A stretch of 64,000 nucleotides of DNA, from NCBI RefSeq assembly GCF_000737245.1, contig NZ_JPQU01000017.1, forward strand, positions 82,262 through 146,261. The letters run 5' to 3'. A program made the position numbers and the translations under genes. Each line of letters begins with the position of its first letter. The stretch's first letter is position 1. Of this stretch, positions 1 to 8,574 are shown piece after piece. Under the pieces are notes generated by a model. That model made no database searches and was not told where the DNA came from. It saw only the letters and a program-made list of their open reading frames with translations. This DNA comes from Pseudomonas syringae (lineage in GTDB: Bacteria > Pseudomonadota > Gammaproteobacteria > Pseudomonadales > Pseudomonadaceae).

Positions 1-1085
1 GCCAGTTGAGCGTCGCGCCATAGCGCCTGATCCTGATACAGGCGCACAGCTGCGTTGGCGATGGCCTCGGCGCTGCTGGCGATCAGGCCAGGCCATGGAT
101 GCTCGCCACTCATGGCTTCGGCGCCTATCGGTGTCGTGACCGATGGCGTGCCGCACAGCATGGCATCGACGAGCTTGCCTTTAATCCCTGCACCAAAACG
201 CAAAGGCGCCAGGCACACCCGCGCCTGTGCCATGACCTGCAAGGCATCCTCAGCCCAGTTCATCACATGAAAGCCTTGGGCCGCGTTATGCAGCGCAGTG
301 GCTTTAGGCGGCGTGTAGGAACCGTAGATGTGCAATTGGGCTTTGGGCAGCTGTTGGCGGATCAATGGCCAGATCGCGTTCTTCATCCACAGCACTGCAT
401 CCCAGTTCGGCGCATGGCGGAAGTTGCCGATACTGAGAAAGTGCGCACGTTCTTCAAATGAGCCGGGTTCGCAAGCGGCGCCTTCAACCATCAATGGGCA
501 CCAGTGCAGCAGGCTTTCCGGCACAGCGAATTGACTGCTCAGTAGCTGCATTTCGACATCGGATGTCATCAGGTTAAGATCCGATCGGAAAAGGGCAGCG
601 ACTTCCCGCTGGGCAAGGTCGGCGGTGGCCATCTCGGTGTAAATGGTGACTTTTGATGACTCAAAAAATCCATTTAAATCATCAGGCTGAACAGATTCGT
701 TAAGGTGTCGCTTTAACTGGCTGTGGCGAGTGTTGCGCAGGCTTTGCAGGTCCGACGTCTCCAGAATTCGCAGAGCATCCGGGCAGTGTTTCTCTACCCT
801 CCAGCCGAATTGCTCCTCGATCATGAATTGGTCAAACAGCACAATGTCAGGCGCAAGCTCAGTGACAAATTCATCAAAACTGCTGCTATTGAGTTCAATG
901 CTGATTTCGTCGATGCCCAGCGCGGCCAGATCAGCCTTGTGTTCACCTTCGGTCGCTGGGCTGGCGAAGGTGATCCGCCAGCCCTGTTCCAGAAAACACT
1001 TGATGATCTGCATCATGTGCCCACTGGCCGCTGACGATTTAGGCTCGGGCCACACGTAACCGATAATCAGAACCCGGGTTTGCAC
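1..1085 (-). CDS. Glycosyltransferase, GT-B fold (group 1 / GT4-like), C-terminus cut by window edge
   Basis: This minus-strand frame stays open for about 361 codons and runs off the left edge, so the C-terminus is missing. The N-terminus has a typical GT-B opening (VLIIGYVWPEPKSSAASGHM). A linker region with TIYTEMATADLAQ follows. The donor-binding half has LSIGNFRHAPNWDAVLW, AQLHIYGSYTP and FGAGIKGKLVDAMLCGTPSV, which is the usual GT4 pattern of a Gly-rich loop followed by a K-x-x-D/E-A-M segment. It probably transfers a nucleotide-activated sugar to a cell-surface polysaccharide or lipid; the acceptor cannot be told from sequence. The start is uncertain: GTG at 1085 lies 17 nt after the upstream receiver stop, TTG at 1109 overlaps that gene, and a later ATG pair lies about 23 codons inside. 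The close spacing implies co-transcription with the receiver gene. Confidence 0.75.
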   Translation of the reverse strand, partial: MQTRVLIIGYVWPEPKSSAASGHMMQIIKCFLEQGWRITFASPATEGEHKADLAALGIDEISIELNSSSFDEFVTELAPDIVLFDQFMIEEQFGWRVEKHCPDALRILETSDLQSLRNTRHSQLKRHLNESVQPDDLNGFFESSKVTIYTEMATADLAQREVAALFRSDLNLMTSDVEMQLLSSQFAVPESLLHWCPLMVEGAACEPGSFEERAHFLSIGNFRHAPNWDAVLWMKNAIWPLIRQQLPKAQLHIYGSYTPPKATALHNAAQGFHVMNWAEDALQVMAQARVCLAPLRFGAGIKGKLVDAMLCGTPSVTTPIGAEAMSGEHPWPGLIASSAEAIANAAVRLYQDQALWRDAQL

Positions 1086-1101
1086 CAGGGCCGCGTCGAA
1101 G

Positions 1102-1455
1102 TTATCCAAGAATGCTTTTTACCTTGTCCCGCAGCTGATCGATTGAAAAGGGTTTGCCAATGCTGTGCATGCCGGCGGGGACGTCGATATTTTCCGCATA
1201 GCCGCTGGCAAACAGGATGGGCAGGGATGGACGCAGCTCCCGGGTCTTGGTTGCCAGTTGCGCACCGCTGATGCCCGGCAAGCCATGGTCGGTCATCATC
1301 AAGTCGATGTGGTTGCCTTCATTATCGAGCACTTTTAGCGCCGCTTCGCCGTCTTCAGCTTCCAGGACGGCATATTCCAGCTCTTCAAGAACGTCGACGA
1401 TCAACATGCGAACGATAGCGTCGTCTTCGACCACAAGAATGGTGCTGGCGGACAT
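1102..1455 (-). CDS. Single-domain response regulator (CheY-like receiver)
   Basis: The 117-residue protein is one receiver domain with no output domain. It begins with ILVVEDDAIVRML (acidic pair), carries the phospho-acceptor Asp in LMMTDHGLPGISG and ends with the conserved Lys in SIGKPFS. Sequence style (HGLPGISGAQLA, LFASGYAE) matches the C-terminal receiver of the hybrid kinase at 8575 and the lone receiver at 8009, so it is probably a phosphorelay intermediate or target of a kinase in this block. The ATG at 1455 was chosen because AAGGA lies at the right distance. A longer frame reaching 1554 has a low-complexity lead without a ribosome site. It is divergent from the large hybrid kinase and upstream of the glycosyltransferase, which it may share a transcript with. 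Confidence 0.85.
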   Translation of the reverse strand: MSASTILVVEDDAIVRMLIVDVLEELEYAVLEAEDGEAALKVLDNEGNHIDLMMTDHGLPGISGAQLATKTRELRPSLPILFASGYAENIDVPAGMHSIGKPFSIDQLRDKVKSILG

Positions 1456-1724
1456 GAATTGGTTTCCTTGTGCAAATGACTGGGTGCATGGCCGCTGTAG
1501 CGCGGCCGTGGAATAAGTAGGTAAAACGGCGCTGAAAGTTCCGGCCCGCCTCAAAATCTATCCATTTGAATCGTTCTGTCCAATATTTGTAAGGTTTTTG
1601 AGCCGGTTTACGGCTCTCTCGCCAAATAAATGTCAGAAAATTCAGCAATATGTGTCAGAAATCAGAGTCTTTTTCTGGAGTTTACGGCAATATTCACGGC
1701 TTGATGAATCACTTGGACATTTTC

Positions 1725-4700
1725 ATGAACCGTCCGTCTACCGTCGATGAGCAACGTTTTCGTAAATTACTCGGTCGTAACGTCACTCTGCCCTTGAGTG
1801 TTGGCGTCATCACTGCGGTGTTTTTCATCGGGCTGATCAGCTATCTGCTGTCGGTCATTCAATGGGTCGAGCATACCGACCGAGTGATCAACAACACCAA
1901 CCGGGCCTTGAAGCTTTCTATTGATATGGAAACCGGCATGCGCGGTTATCTGCTGGCCGGGGATGAGCATTATCTGGACCCCTACGAGCTCGCGAAACCC
2001 GCTGTTACGGCTGAACTCAAGGGCCTCGAGACGCTGGTCGCCGACAATCCGCCCCAGGTAGACCGTCTAAGGCGCGTCCAGGCATTGCAAGCTGAGTGGA
2101 CCCTGTACGCAGAGGAAATGATCACCCAGCGCCGTAACAAGGGCGAATTCATAGCGCCGCTGCGCAGCGGGCGAGGTAAGCGCCTGACCGACGAAATCCG
2201 CAATCAGTTCGAGGAAATCGTTGCCGTCGAACAGCAACTGCGCCTGGCCCGCAATGCTGACGTCACTCGTACTACGATTCTGTCAGTTGCCCTTTATCTG
2301 ATCTTTGTATTGGGAGTCAGTGGTTTCCTGGCGTACATCGGGCGTCGTGATTTGATAGCACTGTCAAAAACTTACGGCGATAACCTCAAACTTCAGGAAG
2401 AAAACGCAGAGCGTTTGAAGAAGGTTGCCTGGCTGCGCAACGGACAGAGTGAACTGGCTGAGCAGGTACTGGGCCAGTTGACCTTGAACACCTTGGGCCG
2501 CAACGTCCTGCAGTTTTTCGCGCAGTACCTGGGCAGCGTCGTGGCGGCGGTCTATGTCCGTCAGGAGCACGGTGGGCTCAAACGCGTGGCCTCTTATGGT
2601 TTCTCCCGCGAGCAGGAACAGCACGAGCAATCGATCTATAGCGGTGAAGGCATTATCGGCCAGGCGGCTCAGCAGGATCAGCTCATCAGGCTTGATCATG
2701 TCCCGAGTGATTACTTCAAAGTCAGCTCTGGTCTGGGCGAGGGTGAACCACGCAGTGTGTTGGTGATCCCGACCAGTAACGACGATCAGGTCAACGGTGT
2801 GATCGAGCTCGGTTTTTTACGCCCGATCAGCGACGACGATGTTGAGTTTCTTGAGTTGATCGCTGATAACGTCGGTACCTCCATCGAAGCCGCCCGTTAC
2901 CGTCAGCGCTTGCAAGAGGTTCTGGCAGAAACCCAGCAGCTCAACGAAGAGCTGCAAGTGCAGCAGGAAGAACTGCGCACCGCCAACGAAGAACTGGAAG
3001 AGCAGTCGCGGATCCTCAAGGAGTCCCAGGTTCATCTGGAAACCCAGCAGGCTGAGCTTGAGCAGACCAACGAACAGTTGGCTGAACAGGGACAGGCACT
3101 GGCCGATCAGCGCGATGCCTTGGACCGCAATAACGAAGAGCTGCATATCGCCCAGGTGGAACTTGAAGCCCGAGCCGATGAGCTGCAACGCTCCAGCAAG
3201 TACAAGTCAGAATTCCTCGCCAACATGTCCCACGAGCTGCGCACGCCGCTCAACAGTTCGTTGATTCTGGCCAAATTGCTGGCCGAAAACCCCAGCGATA
3301 ACCTCACGGCTGAACAGGTCAAGTTCGCCGAGTCGATTTACTCCGCTGGCAACGATTTGCTCAACCTGATCAACGACATTCTGGACATTTCCAAAGTCGA
3401 GGCCGGCAAGCTGGACATGCGTCCGGAAAATACCAGCGTCGCCCGCCTGGTAGAGGGCTTGCGCGGCATGTTCCAGCCATTGGCTGCCGACAAAAAGCTC
3501 GATTTTCACGTGGAATTGCAGGCTGGCGCGCCGACTATGCTGTTCACAGACCGACAGCGTCTTGAGCAGATTCTCAAGAACCTGCTGTCCAACGCGGTGA
3601 AGTTCACCGAATCCGGAACGGTCAGCATGACGGTTTCCCGTCAGCCGGGGGAAGGCATTGTCTTCACGGTTCGCGACTCCGGCATCGGCATCGCTCCTGA
3701 ACATCACGAAAGTATTTTCGAAGCCTTCCGCCAGGCCGATGGCACCACCAATCGTCGCTACGGCGGCACTGGTCTTGGCCTGTCGATTTCCCGCGACCTG
3801 GCAGGGTTGCTGGGAGGCTCGATCAGTGTCACCAGTGAGCCAGGCCAAGGCAGTATTTTCTCGCTGGTTCTGCCTGAACAATACGTCGAGCAAGTGCAGC
3901 TGGAGTACGGCGAGCAGCCTGCACCGCTGGCGACGCTGTCCGCGCCAGCTATGCATGTGGCCCATTTTGCGCCTGCGCCCGCGGCTTTGCCGCCGGTGGC
4001 CAAACCAGTGGTGCCCACCTTCGCCGATGACCGTGAAAAGCTGCCTTCGGACAAACGCTGCATTCTGGTGATCGAGGACGAACCGGCCTTCTCCAGAATC
4101 CTCTTCGATCTGGCCCATGAGCTGGGTTATCACTGCCTGGTTGCTCACGCCGCCGATGATGGTTTCAACCTGGCGGCGCAGTTCGTGCCGGATGCGATTC
4201 TGCTGGACATGCGCCTGCCGGACCACTCGGGGCTCACGGTCCTGCAACGCCTCAAAGAACTGGCACCCACCCGGCATATCCCTGTGCACGTGATTTCTGT
4301 CGAGGATCGCCAGGAAGCGGCGATGCACATGGGCGCAGTGGGTTATGCGGTCAAGCCCACGACTCGTGAAGAACTCAAGGATGTATTCGCCAAGCTGGAA
4401 GCCAAGCTGACCCAGAAGGTCAAACGGATTCTTCTGGTCGAAGATGATGCCTTGCAGCGTGACAGCATCGCTCGTCTGATCGGCGATGACGATATCGAAA
4501 TTACCGCCGTGGGATTTGCCCAGGACGCCCTCGATCTGCTGCGTGACAACGTTTACGACTGCATGATCATCGACCTCAAACTGCCGGATATGCTCGGCAA
4601 TGACTTGCTCAAACGCATGTCCACCGAAGAGATTTGCGCGTTCCCGCCCGTCATCGTCTACACCGGGCGCAATCTGACCCGTGATGAAGAAACTGAACTG

Positions 4701-5237
4701 CTCAAATACTCACGCTCGATCATCATCAAAGGCGCCCGTTCCCCGGAGCGCCTGCTGGATGAAGTGACGCTGTTCCTGCACAAGGTGGAGTCGCAGCTGT
4801 CCAACGAGCGGCAGAAGATGCTCAAGACTGCTCGCAGTCGGGACAAAGTCTTCGAGGGTCGCCGGATTCTGGTGGTGGATGACGACGTGCGCAATATTTT
4901 TGCTTTGACCAGCGCCCTGGAGCATAAAGGCGCCGTGGTTGAAGTGGCACGCAACGGTATTGAAGCAATTGCCAAGCTGGATGAAGTCGAGGATATCGAT
5001 CTGGTATTGATGGACGTGATGATGCCGGAAATGGATGGTTACGAAGCCACCATCGAGATTCGTAAAGACCCACGCTGGCGCAAATTGCCGATCATCGCGG
5101 TGACGGCCAAGGCGATGAAGGACGATCAGGAGCGTTGCCTGCAGGCAGGTACCAATGATTACCTGGCTAAACCTATTGACCTGGATCGGCTGTTTTCGCT
5201 GATACGGGTGTGGTTACCGAAAATGGAACGTATTTGA
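1725..5237 (+). CDS. Hybrid sensor histidine kinase: CHASE3-GAF-HisKA-HATPase-REC-REC-REC
   Basis: About 1170 residues if read from ATG 1725; ATGs at 1650 and 1704 are also in frame and none has a strong Shine-Dalgarno. Domains in order: TM1 about 22-46; CHASE3 sensor about 48-185 with the signature [19 protein letters not shown]2 about 183-205; GAF about 252-392; a long Gln/Glu-rich coiled coil about 395-490; HisKA with the H-box [14 protein letters not shown] (His503); HATPase with N-box [13 protein letters not shown]1 DSGIGI, F-box and G2 YGGTGLGLS. Three receivers follow with acceptor Asp at about 828 (LLDMRLPD), 950 (IIDLKLPD) and 1097 ([11 protein letters not shown]). This is an inner-membrane kinase sensing an extracytoplasmic signal and feeding a multistep phosphorelay. 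It heads a plus-strand run with cheR, cheB and a receiver-kinase. The ligand is unknown. Confidence 0.92.
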   Translation: MNRPSTVDEQRFRKLLGRNVTLPLSVGVITAVFFIGLISYLLSVIQWVEHTDRVINNTNRALKLSIDMETGMRGYLLAGDEHYLDPYELAKPAVTAELKGLETLVADNPPQVDRLRRVQALQAEWTLYAEEMITQRRNKGEFIAPLRSGRGKRLTDEIRNQFEEIVAVEQQLRLARNADVTRTTILSVALYLIFVLGVSGFLAYIGRRDLIALSKTYGDNLKLQEENAERLKKVAWLRNGQSELAEQVLGQLTLNTLGRNVLQFFAQYLGSVVAAVYVRQEHGGLKRVASYGFSREQEQHEQSIYSGEGIIGQAAQQDQLIRLDHVPSDYFKVSSGLGEGEPRSVLVIPTSNDDQVNGVIELGFLRPISDDDVEFLELIADNVGTSIEAARYRQRLQEVLAETQQLNEELQVQQEELRTANEELEEQSRILKESQVHLETQQAELEQTNEQLAEQGQALADQRDALDRNNEELHIAQVELEARADELQRSSKYKSEFLANMSHELRTPLNSSLILAKLLAENPSDNLTAEQVKFAESIYSAGNDLLNLINDILDISKVEAGKLDMRPENTSVARLVEGLRGMFQPLAADKKLDFHVELQAGAPTMLFTDRQRLEQILKNLLSNAVKFTESGTVSMTVSRQPGEGIVFTVRDSGIGIAPEHHESIFEAFRQADGTTNRRYGGTGLGLSISRDLAGLLGGSISVTSEPGQGSIFSLVLPEQYVEQVQLEYGEQPAPLATLSAPAMHVAHFAPAPAALPPVAKPVVPTFADDREKLPSDKRCILVIEDEPAFSRILFDLAHELGYHCLVAHAADDGFNLAAQFVPDAILLDMRLPDHSGLTVLQRLKELAPTRHIPVHVISVEDRQEAAMHMGAVGYAVKPTTREELKDVFAKLEAKLTQKVKRILLVEDDALQRDSIARLIGDDDIEITAVGFAQDALDLLRDNVYDCMIIDLKLPDMLGNDLLKRMSTEEICAFPPVIVYTGRNLTRDEETELLKYSRSIIIKGARSPERLLDEVTLFLHKVESQLSNERQKMLKTARSRDKVFEGRRILVVDDDVRNIFALTSALEHKGAVVEVARNGIEAIAKLDEVEDIDLVLMDVMMPEMDGYEATIEIRKDPRWRKLPIIAVTAKAMKDDQERCLQAGTNDYLAKPIDLDRLFSLIRVWLPKMERI

Positions 5238-5298
5238 GCCAGGGCGGCCCAAACAATGCCGCACCTCCGGTGCGCTCGACTCATCTATCAGGTCCACC

Positions 5299-6120
5299 AT
5301 GTCTTTAGATCACAACGCGGATATCGAATTGCGGCTGTTGATAGACGCGATTTATCTCAAATACAGCTACGATTTCCGCGATTATTCCGGCGCTTCAGTC
5401 AAGCGTCGGGTCAATCATGCGTTGCGCCAGTTCGATTGCAGCACCATCTCCGCGTTGCAGGAGAGGGTGCTCCACGACCCGGCGGTCTTTATGCAGTTGT
5501 TGCAATACCTCACTATTCCGGTGAGTGAGATGTTCCGCGACCCTTCGCACTTTCTGGCAATTCGTCGGGAGGTCGTGCCGCTGCTTAAAACTTATCCTTC
5601 GATCAAGATCTGGATCGCGGGCTGCAGCACAGGGGAAGAGGTCTATTCCATGGCGATCCTGCTGCGTGAGGAGGGCCTGCTTGAGCGCACGATTATCTAC
5701 GCCACGGACATCAATCCCAGTTCGCTTGAAAAAGCCAAGCAGGGTATTTTTTCCATGGAGAGCGTGCGGGCGTACACCCAGAACTACCAGAAGGCGGGCG
5801 GCCAGCGGGCCTTCAGCGACTACTACACCGCAGCTTATGACCACGCTATTTTCGACAAAAGCCTGCGTGAGAACGTGACCTTTGCCGATCACAGCCTGGC
5901 GACTGACAGCGTGTTTTCGGAAACCCAGTTGATCTCCTGCCGCAATGTGCTGATTTACTTCAACAAGAAACTCCAGGATCGCGCATTTGGCCTGTTCCAT
6001 GATTCCTTGAGTCATCGCGGCTTTCTGGTCCTGGGCAGCAAGGAAACCCTCGATTTTTCTGCCTATTCGAACAAGTTCGAATCTTTCGTCAAGCCAGAAC
6101 GGATCTATCGCAAGTCATGA
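5299..6120 (+). CDS. CheR-type protein-glutamate O-methyltransferase
   Basis: At 273 residues this is a complete CheR: an N-terminal helical domain (about 1-75), then a SAM-dependent methyltransferase domain with motif I IWIAGCSTGEEVYS, the acidic YATDINPSSLEKAK strand and the late LISCRNVLIYFNKKLQ motif. CheR enzymes methylate glutamates of chemoreceptors or related sensors with S-adenosylmethionine. No TPR region follows, and no chemoreceptor, CheA or CheW is encoded here, so the substrate may be the neighbouring CHASE3 kinase or a distant receptor (inference). The ATG at 5299 is preceded by AGGT. Its stop overlaps the start of cheB by 4 bp (ATGA), indicating translational coupling. Confidence 0.92.
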   Translation: MSLDHNADIELRLLIDAIYLKYSYDFRDYSGASVKRRVNHALRQFDCSTISALQERVLHDPAVFMQLLQYLTIPVSEMFRDPSHFLAIRREVVPLLKTYPSIKIWIAGCSTGEEVYSMAILLREEGLLERTIIYATDINPSSLEKAKQGIFSMESVRAYTQNYQKAGGQRAFSDYYTAAYDHAIFDKSLRENVTFADHSLATDSVFSETQLISCRNVLIYFNKKLQDRAFGLFHDSLSHRGFLVLGSKETLDFSAYSNKFESFVKPERIYRKS

Positions 6121-6734
6121 AGACAAGCTTTGACGTTACTCGATTGGATGAGCACGCGCTGCCGGTGGTGGATGCCATCGTGGTAGGCGCATCCGCCGGC
6201 GGCGTTGAGGCATTGCTGAAGGTTTTCGCTGCGATCAAGGTCGGGTTTCGCTTGCCTATCATCACTGTGCTGCATATCCCTGATGAGCGCCGCAGCCAAT
6301 TGGCCAGTGTTTTCCAGGCGCGTTTGCAGATCCCGGTCAAGGAAGCCGATGACAAGGAGGACATCGTGCCCGGCACGTTGTATTTTGCCGGGCCGGGGTA
6401 TCACTTGTCAGTTGAGCGCGACTTCAGTTTGTCCCTGAGTCAGGAAGACCGGGTTTTCCATTCCCGGCCCAGTATTGACATCCTTTTTGAGTCGGCAGCC
6501 GATGCCTACCGCGAACGCCTGGTCGGCGTTTTGCTGACCGGGGCAAACAACGATGGTGCTTTTGGTTTGTCGCTCATCAAGCGCGCCGGCGGTATGACGG
6601 TTGTGCAGGACCCTGCGCAGGCACAGGCCCGGACCATGCCCGAGGCCGCGCTGGCCTTGCATGAGCCCGATTACTTGCTGCCTTTAAATGACATAGGCCA
6701 GTTACTGGTCGAGCTGGAACGAATCGCATGTTGA
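6117..6734 (+). CDS. CheB-type protein-glutamate methylesterase (catalytic domain only)
   Basis: This 205-residue protein is a CheB methylesterase without the N-terminal receiver of classical CheB. The catalytic triad is readable: Ser26 in VVGASAGGVEAL, His53 in VLHIPDE and Asp146 in LTGANNDGAFG, with spacing like that of the E. coli enzyme. It would remove methyl groups added by the adjacent CheR. Lack of a receiver means control must come from elsewhere, perhaps from the receiver-kinase encoded immediately downstream, whose gene overlaps this one by 7 bp. The start at 6117 overlaps the cheR stop (ATGA). Confidence 0.92.
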   Translation: MKTSFDVTRLDEHALPVVDAIVVGASAGGVEALLKVFAAIKVGFRLPIITVLHIPDERRSQLASVFQARLQIPVKEADDKEDIVPGTLYFAGPGYHLSVERDFSLSLSQEDRVFHSRPSIDILFESAADAYRERLVGVLLTGANNDGAFGLSLIKRAGGMTVVQDPAQAQARTMPEAALALHEPDYLLPLNDIGQLLVELERIAC

Positions 6735-7909
6735 GTCACACTCAAGCCAAGCTGCTGATTGTCGATGACCTGCCGGAGAATCTTCTGGCACTCGAAGCGC
6801 TGATCAAGCGCGAGGACCGCGAGGTCTACAAGGCCCTGTCGGCCGATGAAGCCTTGTCCCTGCTGCTGCAGCATGAATTTGCCATGGCGATTCTGGACGT
6901 GCAGATGCCGGGGATGAACGGCTTCGAGCTGGCCGAACTGATGCGCAGTACCGATCGCACCAAAAGCATCCCCATCGTGTTCGTCAGCGCAGCAGGTCGC
7001 GAGCTGAACTACGCCTTCAAGGGCTACGAGAGCGGGGCGGTAGACTTTCTGCACAAGCCGTTGGATATCCATGCGGTGAAGAGCAAGGTCAATGTCTTCG
7101 TCGATCTTTATCGCCAGCGAAAGGCGATGAAGTTGCAAGTCGAGGCGCTTGAACAGAGCCGGCGCGAGCAAGAGCTGCTGCTCAGCAAGTTGCAGCAGAC
7201 CCAGAACGAACTTGAACACGCGGTGCGTATGCGCGATGACTTCATGTCGATCGTGTCCCACGAGGTCCGCACACCTCTCAATGGACTGATCCTCGAGACC
7301 CAGCTGCGCAAGCTGCATCTGGCCAAGGGCAATAGCGCCGCGTTCTCGATGGACAAAATGCAAGCCATGGTCGAGCGCGATGAGCGGCAAATCCAGAGCC
7401 TGATTCGCTTGATCGAGGATATGCTCGACGTGTCCCGCATCCGCACTGGCAAACTGTCCATCCGTACCAGTGCGTTTGATCTGGCCGAGCTGGTTGGCAA
7501 TTTGCTGGAAAGCTTTTCCGCACAGATTGCGGCTGCCGAATCCAGCGTGACCTACACCGCAGAAGAGCCGGTTATCGGCGTATGGGATGAGTTCCGCATT
7601 GAACAGGTGATCGCCAACCTGCTGACCAACGCGCTGCGCTACGGCGCCCGTAAGCCGATCGAAGTGCGCGTCTATGCGGTTGCCGGTCAGGCGCGGGTAG
7701 AAGTACGGGATCAGGGCATCGGGATCAGCCCGGAAAATCAACGACGCATTTTCCAGCAGTTCGAGCGCGTGGCCGCCAATCATGCGATCCACGGCCTGGG
7801 GTTGGGCCTGTTCATTTCCGAGCAGATCGTCGCGGCCCATGGTGGGGAAATCGTTGTCGAGAGCGAAGAGGGCAACGGTTCAATGTTCAGGGTTTGCCTG
7901 CCGGTCTGA
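6728..7909 (+). CDS. Receiver-histidine kinase (REC-HisKA-HATPase)
   Basis: The protein has 393 residues and no membrane segment. An N-terminal receiver (LLIVDDLPENLLALEAL, acceptor Asp57 in AILDVQMPGMNG, Lys in FLHKPLD) is followed by a short coiled coil. HisKA (FMSIVSHEVRTPLNG) and an HATPase domain (NLLTNALRYGA, VRDQGIGISPE, HGLGLGLFIS) complete it. The layout REC then kinase marks a phosphorelay node whose kinase activity is set by phosphorylation of its own receiver. It overlaps cheB by 7 bp, so CheR, CheB and this kinase are translationally coupled and probably work as one unit. A lone receiver follows 99 bp later. Confidence 0.9.
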   Translation: MLSHTQAKLLIVDDLPENLLALEALIKREDREVYKALSADEALSLLLQHEFAMAILDVQMPGMNGFELAELMRSTDRTKSIPIVFVSAAGRELNYAFKGYESGAVDFLHKPLDIHAVKSKVNVFVDLYRQRKAMKLQVEALEQSRREQELLLSKLQQTQNELEHAVRMRDDFMSIVSHEVRTPLNGLILETQLRKLHLAKGNSAAFSMDKMQAMVERDERQIQSLIRLIEDMLDVSRIRTGKLSIRTSAFDLAELVGNLLESFSAQIAAAESSVTYTAEEPVIGVWDEFRIEQVIANLLTNALRYGARKPIEVRVYAVAGQARVEVRDQGIGISPENQRRIFQQFERVAANHAIHGLGLGLFISEQIVAAHGGEIVVESEEGNGSMFRVCLPV

Positions 7910-8008
7910 GGACCGGCGGCAGCAAACGAAGATTTATCTGACATTCACGCAACCTACGGCACCCGCCAGGGTCGTAATGGCAGCTAATTAAAGACCAAAG
8001 GCAGTCCC

Positions 8009-8386
8009 ATGAGTTCTGATGCAGAAAATGTCGTCCTCATCGTCGAAGACGAACCGCTGATCCTGATGCTGCTCGCCGATTATCTATCGGGCGAGGGTTA
8101 TCGGGTCTTGCAGGCGGAAAACGGCGAGCAGGCGTTCGAGATTCTTGCCACCAAACCGCACTTGGACTTGATGATTACTGACTATCGCCTGCCTGGCGGC
8201 ATCTCCGGGGTGATGATTGCCGAGCCCGCAGTGATGCTGAGGCCTGAGCTGAAAGTCATTTTCATCAGCGGCTACCCGGCCGAGATCCTCGACTCCGGGA
8301 GCCCGATTGCCCGCAAGGCACCGATCCTGGCCAAGCCGTTCACCATGGAAACCCTGCATTCGCAGATTGAGCGTTTGCTGGCTTGA
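8009..8386 (+). CDS. Single-domain response regulator (CheY-like receiver)
   Basis: The 125-residue protein is one receiver: VVLIVEDEPLILMLLADYL, acceptor Asp in LMITDYRLPGGISG and Lys in ILAKPFTMETL. It has no DNA-binding or enzymatic output domain. It lies 99 bp after the receiver-kinase in the same direction and is the natural phosphotransfer partner of the kinases in this block. Its style resembles the receivers at 1102 and at the end of the hybrid kinase at 8575, suggesting duplication within the cluster. The start ATG follows a purine-rich AAAGGCAG stretch. Confidence 0.87.
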   Translation: MSSDAENVVLIVEDEPLILMLLADYLSGEGYRVLQAENGEQAFEILATKPHLDLMITDYRLPGGISGVMIAEPAVMLRPELKVIFISGYPAEILDSGSPIARKAPILAKPFTMETLHSQIERLLA

Positions 8387-8407
8387 GTTGCGCGGGCCAC
8401 ACGGATC

Positions 8408-8536
8408 GGTCGGAGCGCGCTTGCCCGCGATAGCTTCGGCTCAGTCGAAATCAGCGTCTGGTCTAACGCCATCGCGGGGAAGCGCGCTCCTACAGCACTA
8501 TGAAGTGCCATGTGGGAGCGGAGCTTGCCCGCGATA
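8408..8536. repeat. REP cluster (GGAGCGCGCTTGCCCGCGAT family), inverted pair plus one extra copy
   Basis: Between the convergent genes 8009-8386 (+) and 8575-10605 (-) are two inverted copies (about 8408-8432 and 8472-8493). A third, diverged direct copy beginning TGTGGGAGCGGAGCTTGCCC lies at 8511-8536. Such palindromic REP elements are typical of Pseudomonas intergenic regions and may act as mRNA end signals. Confidence 0.85.
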
Positions 8537-8574
8537 AGGGCGAATCGATCTTCGATGGTCACCCGGGCCGCAGC

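Noticed and set aside
3207..4328. Long minus-strand frame (373 codons) inside the CHASE3 kinase gene
   Set aside because: It is antisense to well-conserved HisKA/HATPase/REC coding sequence and has no recognisable domain; an effect of GC-rich codon use.
6671..7840. 389-codon minus-strand frame opposite the receiver-kinase
   Set aside because: The sense strand has complete REC, HisKA and HATPase motifs; the antisense text has none.
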